Of a DNA stretch of 64,000 bases, positions 43,001 through 51,160 are shown piece by piece (position 1 is the first letter of the stretch; every line of letters begins with the position of its first letter). The notes under the pieces are model-generated. The model saw nothing but the letters and a program-made list of their open reading frames with translations. It did no database searches and was not told where the DNA came from. The position numbers and the translations under genes are program-made. The DNA comes from Azospirillum baldaniorum (GTDB lineage Bacteria; Pseudomonadota; Alphaproteobacteria; Azospirillales; Azospirillaceae), in NCBI RefSeq assembly GCF_003119195.2, contig NZ_CP022253.1:2613001-2677000 (forward strand), read 5' to 3'.

Positions 43001-44674
43001 TCACCGCGGTCCCGTCTTCGGGTCGGCCCAGAAATCGAAGAAGTTGTACCATTGCAATGGATCGCGCAAGCAATGGTGTTCCAGCCGTTGCGCGTAGCGT
43101 GCGGCGAGCGCGGCAAGCGCGTCGTCCTTCCCGCGCCGCGGCAATTCGATGCGCTCGGCGAAGGGCTCGAAGGTGACGCGGTGGCCCTGCCCCTCGCGCA
43201 GGCAGAACAGGAGATAGACCGGGCAGCCCATCAACGCCGCCAGCACGTAGGGCCCCTGCGAGAAGGCGGCCTCCCGGCCGAGGAACGGAACCCGGCTGAC
43301 CCGGCCGTTGAACTCCACCGGCGTGCGGTCCCCGGCGATGGCGATCCACTCGCCACGCTCCACCCTCTCCTTGAGATCGATGGCGGTCTGCGGGCCGATG
43401 TCGGTGACCTGTATGGTGTGGTCCGCGGCGTCGGGACGGACGGAGCGGATCATCCGGTTGTAGCGGACGGCGTGCCGCGTGTGCAGCAGCACGTTGATGT
43501 CCTTCTCGAACCGGGTCCCCAGGCGGGCCCGCGACAACTCCGCGTTGCCCAGGTGCGAGACGATCAGCAGCGCCCCCCGCCCCTCCGCGGCGAGGCGGCT
43601 CAGCGCCTCCGCCCCGTCGACGTCGATGGGGCCGGTGCGCTCCGGGGCGGCCCAGGCGATGAAGGTGTCGAGCGCCTTGACGGCGAAGCTCATGTGGTGA
43701 CGCAGCCCGTCCCACCAGGAGGGGGCGGGCCGGCCCTTCGCCGCGTTGGCCTGCGCCAGGAAGTCCAGTGAATGCCGCCGCCCCGCGGCGTTGGTCGCAT
43801 AGAAGTAGCTGACCACCGGCCACAGGAGCGCGATGCAGCCCGGCCGGCCGAGCAGCCGGTAGACCAGCGTCACCAGCCTCATGCCCCACCAGGCGCCCCG
43901 TTCCCCCACGGTCGACCAGTGCGCATCGGCTCCGCTTGCTGGCGGGCGGTTGCGCAGCACCGAGGGCAGGCGCAGGAGCATGGTCAGCACGAGGCGCGTG
44001 TGCATGCGCGTCAGCAGCACGTTGTCCCGCAGGAGATTGAAGTTGGAGGTGTTTCCCTCGGGATAGACGACCCGCACGGGGATGTGGATCAGCGGAACGC
44101 CACGCCAGAACAGGCGGACGACGATTTCCGGGTCGAAGTCCATGCGGGTGCCGATCCGCTCGCTGTCCAGCACCGCCATGGTGGGGGCCAGCGGGTAGAC
44201 GCGGAAGCCGCACATGCTGTCCTTCACCCGCAGCGACAGCGTCTCCACCCAAATCCACACATGGGTGGCCCAGCGCGCGATCAGCCGCGAGCGGGGAACG
44301 GAGTGGTCATAGACCGGCCGGCCGCTGACCAGCGCATCGGGATGCGCCGCCGCGGTGGACAGGAGGTCGGCAACGGCCGCAAGGTCATGCTGCCCGTCGG
44401 CGTCCACCTGCACCGCGTGGGTGAAACCGCGCTCATGAGCGCGCCGGAGGCCGGCCATGACGGCGCCGCCCTTGCCCCGGTTCACCTCCAGCCGCAGCGC
44501 CTCGACCCCGTCCGCAGGGGCGTGCAGCGCCGCGATGGCGGTGCGGGCAGGCTCACCGCTGCCGTCATCGATCAGGATGACCTCCAGCCCATGCCCCCGC
44601 AACGCCGCGACGATTCCGCCGAGCGCCGTGTGGTGGTTGTGGCTAGGGATGATGGCGCAGGCCCGGATGCTCAT
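43001..44674 (-). CDS. apeJ: Glycosyltransferase-2 / acyltransferase fusion (ApeJ type)
   Basis: 557 residues. The N-terminal ~240 residues are a GT2 domain (AIIPSHNHHTALGGIVAALR, VILIDDGSGEPAR, VQVDADGQHDL with the DxD-like DADG). The remainder is an LpxL-like acyltransferase domain (SHLGNAELSRARLGTRFE, IAGDRTPVEF). This fusion is characteristic of aryl-polyene clusters and probably builds the lipid anchor. Here it is on the opposite strand from the other ape genes rather than between apeI and apeK. Confidence 0.88.
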   Translation of the reverse strand: MSIRACAIIPSHNHHTALGGIVAALRGHGLEVILIDDGSGEPARTAIAALHAPADGVEALRLEVNRGKGGAVMAGLRRAHERGFTHAVQVDADGQHDLAAVADLLSTAAAHPDALVSGRPVYDHSVPRSRLIARWATHVWIWVETLSLRVKDSMCGFRVYPLAPTMAVLDSERIGTRMDFDPEIVVRLFWRGVPLIHIPVRVVYPEGNTSNFNLLRDNVLLTRMHTRLVLTMLLRLPSVLRNRPPASGADAHWSTVGERGAWWGMRLVTLVYRLLGRPGCIALLWPVVSYFYATNAAGRRHSLDFLAQANAAKGRPAPSWWDGLRHHMSFAVKALDTFIAWAAPERTGPIDVDGAEALSRLAAEGRGALLIVSHLGNAELSRARLGTRFEKDINVLLHTRHAVRYNRMIRSVRPDAADHTIQVTDIGPQTAIDLKERVERGEWIAIAGDRTPVEFNGRVSRVPFLGREAAFSQGPYVLAALMGCPVYLLFCLREGQGHRVTFEPFAERIELPRRGKDDALAALAARYAQRLEHHCLRDPLQWYNFFDFWADPKTGPR

Positions 44675-44766
44675 GCCTTCTCCATGAGGCTTGCCGGTCG
44701 GAGAAGCGACCTCCTACCCCCGTTGCAGGAGCAACGTCAAGCGACCGAACTGTCTAGCGACCGAAC

Positions 44767-45156
44767 TCAGCGGCGAGTGGCGATCTGGTCCAGCCTGGCC
44801 GCAATGTCGCGTTCGAGATTGCCGACCCAGCGGTTGTAAGCCCGCTCCACCCCGTCGTTGCTGCGCTCCATGTTCTTTGCGCTGACGTATTGGATGCGGT
44901 AGCTCCGGTTCGAGAACAGCACATCGGCCTCGGCCACCCACGGCCACTTGGTGTAGGTGGCGCGGACCTGTCCATCCGCAAGGTGCTGGAAACGCCAGCC
45001 GCGCCTGGCACCGGCCTCGACGATGGCGAGCTCGATGGCGTTCAACGGCAGCGCCTGCGCCCCAGGAGGCACAGGGTGTTCCTGAGTCGTCGTGATCGGT
45101 CGGGTCTGGCAAGCGGCCAGAAAGAGAATGGCGGCGGCAGCCAGAATGTTGCGCAC
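44767..45156 (-). CDS. Small lipoprotein, paralogue of the one at 29016-29423
   Basis: 129 residues with a signal peptide and lipobox LAAC (Cys about 16). The mature part aligns with the 29016-29423 lipoprotein through RGW, ATYTKW, AEADVLFSNRSYRIQYVSAK, ERAYNRWVGNLERDIAARL. The two face outwards from opposite ends of the polyene cluster, so they seem to mark it. Function unknown; outer-membrane role possible. Confidence 0.82.
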   Translation of the reverse strand: MRNILAAAAILFLAACQTRPITTTQEHPVPPGAQALPLNAIELAIVEAGARRGWRFQHLADGQVRATYTKWPWVAEADVLFSNRSYRIQYVSAKNMERSNDGVERAYNRWVGNLERDIAARLDQIATRR

Positions 45157-45342
45157 AGGCGGGTCCTTCTTCGGTGTAGCAGAGGTGCGGCATACTTCCT
45201 TTTCGGGTGCTTCCCGTCAATGCCCATACTTAAGATTTCAGTTTTCCTCCCCCCGCGCTTCACGTATATGCTCGCCTAAGTGGCGACAGTTTGCTGAAAC
45301 ACGCTTGCAACGCCCGAGTCACGAACCGAAGGAACGACAAGG

Positions 45343-45930
45343 ATGCGGAAGGCCGCGCTGGGGGCTCTGATTGCAGCAAGTCTGTTGGGCGCATGCTCGA
45401 CGCATCAGGTCCCGATGAGCTACAGTCCGGCCGCCGTGCAGAGACCACCATTGGCGAAGCCGGATGTCGAGGTGCTCGCCGTCACCGACTCGCGCAAGTA
45501 CACCGGCAAGCACCTGGGCGCGATCCGCGGTGGCTATGGCAACGCCTTGAAGACCATCGAAGCGTCAGGCCCGGTCAAGGACGTGGTGCACAAGGCTTTC
45601 GAGGACGCTCTCAAAGCACGCGGCCTTCTCGCCGCGAACAATGGCGGAAGCTACGGCCTGGACATCACGGTCGAGAAACTCGATTGCAGTCAGTTGGTCC
45701 GCAAGGAGGCGCACGCGCGGTTCCGTGTCGCGGTCCTGGATAAGAACACGGGCCGGCCGGTCTACAGCAAGGTCGTGGAAGACAGCCGCGAGGGCGCGGG
45801 AAACCCGTTCATAACCGGTGTCTTTGGTTCGGTTGAGGAGCTAGCCAAACTGACCAACGACAGCATGCAGGCGGCCATTGACGAAGCCCTTGATAACCCC
45901 GCCTTTCTCACCGTTGTCAGGGCACGCTGA
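45343..45930 (+). CDS. Lipoprotein, YajG-like
   Basis: 195 residues. Lipobox LLGAC (Cys about 18), then VEVLAVTDSRKYTGKHLGAI and a repeated beta-alpha pattern with RFRVAVLDKNTGRPVYSKVV, as in YajG-type lipoproteins that bind peptidoglycan or stress-related partners. AGGAACGACAAGG before the ATG. Divergent from the small lipoprotein at 44767-45156 with ~186 bp between them. Role unknown. Confidence 0.78.
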   Translation: MRKAALGALIAASLLGACSTHQVPMSYSPAAVQRPPLAKPDVEVLAVTDSRKYTGKHLGAIRGGYGNALKTIEASGPVKDVVHKAFEDALKARGLLAANNGGSYGLDITVEKLDCSQLVRKEAHARFRVAVLDKNTGRPVYSKVVEDSREGAGNPFITGVFGSVEELAKLTNDSMQAAIDEALDNPAFLTVVRAR

Positions 45931-46270
45931 ACGAAGCTGGATATGGCAGCCGCCATGAATGGCGCAGGTCGTCGCGACCGGGGGTCGCTGCTGCTCGGTC
46001 GTGACACGCTGGCTCGCGCTGAAGCGAACTTCCGTTCGCTTTAGACTCATATCGCCTCATTCGTCGGCGGGCTCCGGTCGCATGTGCGACCGGGACCGCC
46101 GGCGCGGTCCAAAGCGGAGTGCAATCCGCTTTAATGAGCCGGCGGCACGCCGCTGACCGGACTTGGCAACGGGCGCGCTGCACCGGGTCCCGCCTTCCCG
46201 GCCAAGACACGGCGGCGGATACGCCAGACGCTGATGAATGAGCGGAAACGTCCCGGTTGCCAGCAGAGGC
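45931..46270. other. Non-coding stretch with a triple-hairpin repeat
   Basis: 340 bp between convergent genes (lipoprotein and mepA). It contains the 111 bp repeat at 46022-46132; the rest has no recognised gene. The repeat hairpins could act as a bidirectional terminator. Confidence 0.5.
46022..46132 (-). repeat. Triple-hairpin intergenic repeat, copy 1
   Basis: Reverse-complement of the element at 50512-50624 with roughly 93% identity by eye. Ends: AAGCGAAC...GTTCGCTT hairpin (46022-46042) and AAAGCGGAGTG...ATCCGCTTT hairpin (46111-46132). The middle palindrome (GGGCTCCGGTCGCA...TGCGACCGGG) has decayed by a few bases on its right arm. Located between convergent genes. Confidence 0.85.
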
Positions 46271-47158
46271 TCAATGCCCCGCCAGAACCTCCAGACAGGC
46301 TGCCGGTGGCTCGGGGATGGCTTTGGGTGGCCGGGGCACCGGCGCTTCCTTCGGCGGCTCGAACCAGCTCAGAAGCTCCTGGCCGCAGCCGTCGCCCGGC
46401 GGAATGGGGGCTTGCGGGACGCAGGCCGTCGATCCGGCCGGGCAGTTCATCCGCACATGGAAGTGCGAGTCGTGCCCGCCCCAGGGGCGCACAGCGTTCA
46501 GCCAGGAGCGGTCGCCCTGCTCGCTCTGGCACAGCGCCAGCTTGATCGCCGGGTTCACGAACACCCGCGCGACCTTCGGGCTCGTCGCCGCCAGTTGCAG
46601 AAGGCGGGCCTGACGGGGACCGAACCGCTCCGGCAGAACGCGCTGCGTCTGCCGGTTCACCATGGTCGGAAAGTCCGTACGCTCCCGCGCCTCCCGCACG
46701 AGAGGCGGCTGGTCGAGATCGAACCACACGTCGACGTCGAGGCCGATCTGGTGGCTGGCATGCCCGCTTTCCATACGGCCGCCATAAAGCTTGGAGATGT
46801 CGCCGATGGCCAGCCGCCCCAACCGCTCGGCCTGCGCCCGGCGGGCAAGCTCCTGGACGAAGGCGATGGTGTCGGGATGCCCGTGGTTCCGGTTCCGTGA
46901 CAGGTTGACCGCCTGGTAGCCGAGTCCTTCGGGAGGCAGCGTCTGCGCGCCGCGGATGCAGCCGTTGGCGTAGCCGCCGATCGGCTGTGCCGACAGGGAC
47001 GGCAACGGCGGCTGCAAGGCCACCGTGCTGAGGTCCATCCGCACGGCGCCGGAAACCGGGGGCGCCGATCGGGAGACCGCATCGGCCGCCACCGCGTCAC
47101 CGGTGAACCAGACCCCGCAAAGGATCGTCAGCGCAGCGAAAGACCATCGTCGAGCCAT
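46271..47158 (-). CDS. mepA: Penicillin-insensitive murein endopeptidase
   Basis: About 295 residues from the ATG at 47156-47158; a longer frame begins at 47179. Signal peptide (MARRWSFAALTILCGVWFTG) and LAS-type metallopeptidase motifs: HASHQIGLDVDVWF with the zinc His and Asp, and GGHDSHFHVRMNC with the second zinc His and catalytic His. It cleaves D-Ala-mDAP cross-links in periplasmic peptidoglycan. The C-terminus is Pro-rich. Stand-alone gene. Confidence 0.92.
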   Translation of the reverse strand: MARRWSFAALTILCGVWFTGDAVAADAVSRSAPPVSGAVRMDLSTVALQPPLPSLSAQPIGGYANGCIRGAQTLPPEGLGYQAVNLSRNRNHGHPDTIAFVQELARRAQAERLGRLAIGDISKLYGGRMESGHASHQIGLDVDVWFDLDQPPLVREARERTDFPTMVNRQTQRVLPERFGPRQARLLQLAATSPKVARVFVNPAIKLALCQSEQGDRSWLNAVRPWGGHDSHFHVRMNCPAGSTACVPQAPIPPGDGCGQELLSWFEPPKEAPVPRPPKAIPEPPAACLEVLAGH

Positions 47159-47322
47159 GACCGGCCTGAAACCTCTCATCTTTGAGCCGACCCGACATTA
47201 GCACGGGGCTTGTGGTCTGGGCGTGCATTGGGTGGGAGGCGGGCTGCTCATGAATCGATGCCGGCCGGCGCGCCCCCCCGGACAACCGCCGGGTGGGCAT
47301 GCGCCGGCGGCGGCGGGCGTCG

Positions 47323-48171
47323 TCAGAGGCCGTGTTGATCGAGCAGCAATTGCCCGTCGCGCGCCACGTCGTCGCCATGGTCGAACAGGTTGCGCCAGGA
47401 CGCCACGCCCGCGGTGATGTCCGGGTGCGACACGGCGGAGGAGAAGGCTTCGACGCCGATCAGCCCCCGATAGTCGGCCGCCTTCAACCGGCGCAGCATC
47501 GGGGCGAAATCGATGGACCCCTCCGTCAGGCGGCCGCGATGGTTCTGGTCGATCTCGAAATAGCCGAGATGGGGCATCGCCAGCTCAAGCGCGCCCAGCA
47601 GGTCGTTCTCTTCGATGTTCATGTGGAAGGTGTCGAGATGGATGCGGACGTTGTCGGCGCCGATCAGCTTGACCATCCGGACGGCCTGTTCCGCCGTGTT
47701 GATCAGGTTGCTCTCGTACCGGTTGACCACTTCGAGCGCCAGCAGCATCCCGTAGGACGCGGCCCGTTCGGCGACGATCCGCAAGCCGTCCGCCGCCGCC
47801 TGGAAGTTGGCGTCGCTCGGCACCTTCGACGCCTTGCCGAAGGCGCTGTAGAGGATGCCGCCCATGCGGTCCGCGCCCATGTCGCGCGCCAGGGCGAGCG
47901 CCGCGCAATGCCGCTCGACCCCGCGGCGGTGCACCTCCGGGTCCGTGCTCGAAATGTCGTTGTCGACCTGAAGGGGCGAGGTCGCGACGGGGCGGACCCC
48001 CGCCCGCTCGCAGAGCGCGGCGATGGCCGCCGGTTCGATGCTGTCATGGTCGCGGATCGGCACGACGAGCTGGCCATAGCCGAAGGCCGCGGCCCGCTCG
48101 GCCGCGTAGGCGCCGTCCTTGGTGGACCATTTCGGGATCCAGGTGTAGCTGTGGATCGACCGTCTGTTCAT
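47323..48171 (-). CDS. Sugar-phosphate isomerase/epimerase-type TIM-barrel protein
   Basis: About 282 residues, start ATG at 48169-48171 with AGGAGGAAACGCG upstream. Xylose-isomerase-like AP-endonuclease-2 fold: ALEVVNRYESNLINTAEQAV with metal-binding Glu, LDTFHMNIEEND with Asp/His, FEIDQNHRGRLTEG and IGVEAFSSAV with the last Glu. Closest to tagatose/psicose 3-epimerase-like enzymes. It lies with a GntR regulator and TRAP transporter, so it probably acts on the transported sugar acid or ketose. Substrate not known. Confidence 0.86.
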   Translation of the reverse strand: MNRRSIHSYTWIPKWSTKDGAYAAERAAAFGYGQLVVPIRDHDSIEPAAIAALCERAGVRPVATSPLQVDNDISSTDPEVHRRGVERHCAALALARDMGADRMGGILYSAFGKASKVPSDANFQAAADGLRIVAERAASYGMLLALEVVNRYESNLINTAEQAVRMVKLIGADNVRIHLDTFHMNIEENDLLGALELAMPHLGYFEIDQNHRGRLTEGSIDFAPMLRRLKAADYRGLIGVEAFSSAVSHPDITAGVASWRNLFDHGDDVARDGQLLLDQHGL

Positions 48172-48347
48172 CGCGTTTCCTCCTGATTGTGCCCGCGTGC
48201 GGGGTCGTTGGTCTTGCCGACGGTTCGCAAAGGGCAAGCGGCCCCCTTCCCCGCCGGCGGTCCAACCGGCCTGGGGTCTGCGTCCGTCAACGATGCCCGG
48301 ATCAACCGTCCGGCGGTGGGGCCCCTCGGCGGGGTCCCGGACGGGGT

Positions 48348-49043
48348 CTATTCGAAGAGAATGTCGTGACGCTTGAGGATGTCGTCGCGCATCGCCTCGA
48401 TCATCTTCAAATGCGCCAGCAGGAGCGACTGGGTTCCCGCGACGTCGTTCGCCATGATCGAGCGCATCAGCTTGACGTGGTCGGCGATCGCATCGTCCTC
48501 ATGGTGGGCCTCCTGAAGCTCGAGGAAGCGCACCCGTGTCAGATGCGTCCTCACGTCGCTCAGCATCTCCAGCAGCATGGCGTTTCCCAGAACCCCGATG
48601 ACGGTGTCGTGGAACGCCACGTCCAGTTCGGTGAAACCGACATAGTCCTTCTCCTGCACGACCTGTCTCTGCTGCTCGATCAGCGACAGCGCCTTGCTTT
48701 GCGCCGCGCTGTGATCGGCGGTCTTGTTCCAGATGCGCGCCACCTCGCCGAACGCCGACACCTCCAGCGCCTCCCGGATGAACTGGGCCTCCTTCACCTT
48801 GGCCACGGACAGGTGGGACACCTGCGCCCCGCGCTGCGGCAGGATGCTCAGCAGCCCTTCGTTCGCCAGCCGGGAAAAGGCCTGACGCACCGGTGTCCGG
48901 CTGACGCCGTATTCGTCGGCGACGGCGTTTTCGTAGATCATCGAGCCGGGCTGGAACGACAGCGAAATGATCCTCTTCCGCAGCTCCTTGTAGATCACGC
49001 TGTCCAGCGTGTTGCGTTCCAACACCAGCCGTTCGTTCTTCAC
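48348..49043 (-). CDS. GntR-family (FCD subfamily) transcriptional regulator
   Basis: About 231 residues from the GTG at 49041-49043. N-terminal winged helix (VIYKELRKRIISLSFQPGSM, VSRTPVRQAFSRLANEGLL) and the all-helical FCD effector domain with metal-type residues (ELDVAFHDTVIG, IADHVKLMRSI). A longer frame to 49151 exists but adds a low-complexity start. Divergent from the TRAP operon, whose upstream region carries dyads; probably represses it until the substrate binds. Confidence 0.86.
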   Translation of the reverse strand: MKNERLVLERNTLDSVIYKELRKRIISLSFQPGSMIYENAVADEYGVSRTPVRQAFSRLANEGLLSILPQRGAQVSHLSVAKVKEAQFIREALEVSAFGEVARIWNKTADHSAAQSKALSLIEQQRQVVQEKDYVGFTELDVAFHDTVIGVLGNAMLLEMLSDVRTHLTRVRFLELQEAHHEDDAIADHVKLMRSIMANDVAGTQSLLLAHLKMIEAMRDDILKRHDILFE

Positions 49044-49268
49044 CGTGTTCCCCCAGCCGCCGTGCAAGCGGACATCGCCCTTTCCGAGCCCAGAATCGCG
49101 ATTATCGCCGGATCGGATTGGCCCACGCAAGGTCGCAGCGCCGCTGAACACAGTCCGGAACGCGGGTGGAACCGGACCGATGACTGATACAGCCGGACGA
49201 ACACTTTGACATTATTGGTTGCACCTCCCCTCCGTCACGCCGCCCTTGGTCGGCGAAATTCATCCGAG

Positions 49269-49300
49269 GGCGGATTTGATTGTATTCCAATCAAACCGCC
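49269..49300. promoter_or_regulatory. Dyad TTTGATTG-n5-CAATCAAA upstream of the TRAP operon
   Basis: Perfect 8 bp arms (49275-49282 and 49288-49295) around TATTC, extended by GGCGG on the left and CCGCC on the right with one bulged A. Could be an operator or, on the RNA, a stem-loop. It lies about 220 bp before dctP. Confidence 0.5.
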
Positions 49301-49318
49301 TTCTGGATGATCCGTACC

Positions 49319-49350
49319 ATCTTGCATCCTTGGATACAAGTGTGCAAGAT
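49319..49350. promoter_or_regulatory. Nested dyad ATCTTGCA...CTTG-GATA-CAAG...TGCAAGAT, probable GntR operator
   Basis: 32 bp symmetric site with outer arms ATCTTGCA/TGCAAGAT and inner arms CTTG/CAAG around GATA. The inner TTGGATACAA resembles the short TTG-TACAA-type sites bound by FCD-family GntR proteins. It sits about 165 bp upstream of dctP. Assignment to the neighbouring regulator is inference. Confidence 0.55.
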
Positions 49351-49514
49351 AACCGAACGTTGCGCTGGATGAGCGGTTCGCCATCCGCACACCGCCTGTC
49401 CGCTCCGCGCGGGCGGACAGTAAGCGAATGGCATAAGGGCAATCTCAGGCACCGCGCTCAAAGCAACGGGTGCCCTTGATCACCAAACTCATAATAATTC
49501 CTAGGGAGTAGGCA

Positions 49515-50513
49515 GTGACCAACATGTCCAAGCGCCTTGGCGCTTTTCTCGGAGCCACCGCGCTGACGCTGATCGCGGGCATGGGGATGGCCCAGGCCCA
49601 GACGCAGAAGCACATCCTGCGCATGAACCACGTCCACAGCCCGGTCGAAGCCTATCATTCGGCGTTCCAGGAATGGGCCAAGCGCGTCGAGGAGCGGACC
49701 AACGGCGGCCTGAAGATCGAGGTCTTCCACAGCGCCCAGCTCGGCAACGAAGAGGACATCATCGAGCAGATCCGCCAGGGCGCCAACATCGGCCAGAACA
49801 CCGACGCGGCGCGCCTCGGCAACTATGTCCGCGAGATTGCCGTCCTGAACGGCCCGTACTTCGTCGAGACGCTCGACGAGGCCTTCGCGCTGTCGAAGCT
49901 CGACATCGTCAAGAAATGGAAAACGGAATTGGCGGACAAGCACGGCCTCCAGGTCGTCTGCTTCGATTTCGTGCAGGGCAAGCGCCATGTCTTCGCCAAC
50001 AAGCCGGTCCGCAACCCGGGTGAGCTGTCCGGGCTGCGCATCCGCACCCCGCCCGCCCCGATCTGGCAGGAATCGGTGCGCGCCATCGGCGCGGCCCCGA
50101 CGGCGATGAGCTTCGGCGACATCTACCCCGGCCTTCAGCAGCGGGCCGTCGACGGCGCGGAGCTGACCTACGCCAACATCCGTCCGGGCAACCTCCAGGA
50201 GGTCGTTCGGAACGTCAGCGAGACCGGCCACATCCTGCTGATCAACTTCGAGGTCGTCAGCGCCTCCTGGTTCAAGAAGCTGCCCGCCGACTACCAGACC
50301 GCGCTGGTCGAGGAATGCAGCGCCGCCGGCCAGAAGGTGTCGAAGGTGCTCGCCGACGCCGCGGAGAGCGAGAAGGCCGCGCTGGTCAAGGGCGGCATGA
50401 AGGTGACCGAGAACGTCGATCTGGAGGCCTTCCGCAAGGCCGGCGACGCCGCGTACCAGAAGCTCGGCCTCACCGAGGTGCGCGCGGCTGTCTACAAGGA
50501 AATGGGACGCTAA
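49515..50513 (+). CDS. dctP: TRAP transporter solute-binding protein
   Basis: 332 residues from the GTG at 49515 (an ATG is three codons in). Sec signal peptide ending AMAQAQ-like GMGMAQAQ, then DctP-family features: LRMNHVHSPVEAYHSAFQEW, FHSAQLGNEEDIIEQIRQG and the Arg in GLRIRTPPAPIWQESVRAIG that usually binds a carboxylate. PTAMSFGDIYPGLQQRAVDG is the conserved loop. It suggests uptake of an organic or sugar acid. Its stop codon lies inside the first bases of the repeat at 50512-50624. Confidence 0.93.
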   Translation: MTNMSKRLGAFLGATALTLIAGMGMAQAQTQKHILRMNHVHSPVEAYHSAFQEWAKRVEERTNGGLKIEVFHSAQLGNEEDIIEQIRQGANIGQNTDAARLGNYVREIAVLNGPYFVETLDEAFALSKLDIVKKWKTELADKHGLQVVCFDFVQGKRHVFANKPVRNPGELSGLRIRTPPAPIWQESVRAIGAAPTAMSFGDIYPGLQQRAVDGAELTYANIRPGNLQEVVRNVSETGHILLINFEVVSASWFKKLPADYQTALVEECSAAGQKVSKVLADAAESEKAALVKGGMKVTENVDLEAFRKAGDAAYQKLGLTEVRAAVYKEMGR

Positions 50514-50624
50514 AGCGGATTGCAATCCGCTTTGGACCGCGCCGGCGGGCTCCGGTCGCACATGCGACCGGAGCCCGCCGGCGAATGAGGCGATATGTGT
50601 CTAAAGCGAACGGAAATTCGCTTT
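50512..50624 (+). repeat. Triple-hairpin intergenic repeat, copy 2, between dctP and dctQ
   Basis: 113 bp element of three stem-loops: AAAGCGGATTG and its exact complement (50512-50533, perfect 22 bp palindrome), a central pair of perfect 20 bp arms beginning GCCGGCGGGCTCCGG (50541-50582, 2 bp loop), and AAAGCGAA/TTCGCTTT (50603-50624). The first two bases coincide with the last two of the dctP stop codon TAA. Same element as 46022-46132, inverted. No ORF of its own. Confidence 0.9.
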
Positions 50625-50654
50625 AAGTCATCCGAAGCCGGCGAGGCCTGCCTT

Positions 50655-51158
50655 ATGAAAACTCTCTACGACTATGTGCTGAAGCTGGAGGCGATCCTCG
50701 CCGGCTTGTTCCTGATGCTGATGGTGGGGTTGCTTCTGCTGGGCGGCGTGGCGCGGATGATGCAGCACCCGCTCAACTGGACCATCGATCTGGCGACCTG
50801 CTTCTTCGCCTGGGCGGTGTTCCTGTGCGCGGACATCGCCTGGCGCAAGGACATGCTGATGTCCCTCGATCTGGTGACCGCGAAGCTGTCCGAGCGGTAC
50901 CAGCGGACCCTGCTGTTCGTGAACTACGCGCTGATCGCGCTGTTCCTCTGCTACGCCATCTACGGCGGCACCCTGCTCGCCTGGACCAGCCGGTCCCGCA
51001 CCTTCAACGGCATTCCCGGCGTCAGCTATTCCTGGGTCACCGCCAGCATCGCCGTCGGCGCGGCCCTGATGCTCGTCACCACCATTCTCAAGATACGGGC
51101 CCTGATGCGGTCCGACGGCGTTCCGTGCGCCGCTGCCGCCAGCGGGGAGGTCGCCTGA
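50655..51158 (+). CDS. dctQ: TRAP transporter small membrane subunit
   Basis: 167 residues with four membrane helices (MKTLYDYVLKLEAILAGLFL; LATCFFAWAVFLCADIAWRK; then two more). The DctQ-family core W-R-K-D pattern is in ADIAWRKDMLMSLDLV. Start ATG 50655 is preferred over one in the repeat tail at 50595, which would place the N-terminus inside the hairpin element. It works with DctM to form the sodium-coupled transporter. Confidence 0.9.
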   Translation: MKTLYDYVLKLEAILAGLFLMLMVGLLLLGGVARMMQHPLNWTIDLATCFFAWAVFLCADIAWRKDMLMSLDLVTAKLSERYQRTLLFVNYALIALFLCYAIYGGTLLAWTSRSRTFNGIPGVSYSWVTASIAVGAALMLVTTILKIRALMRSDGVPCAAAASGEVA

Positions 51159-51160
51159 CC

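Larger units (their letters stand above)
49044..49514. other. Intergenic control region between the GntR gene and the TRAP operon
   Basis: 471 bp with no gene. It contains two strong dyads, 49269-49300 and 49319-49350, in a locally AT-rich setting. The latter overlaps a TTGCAT-like -35 element. The ribosome site AGGGAG precedes the dctP GTG. Confidence 0.6.
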
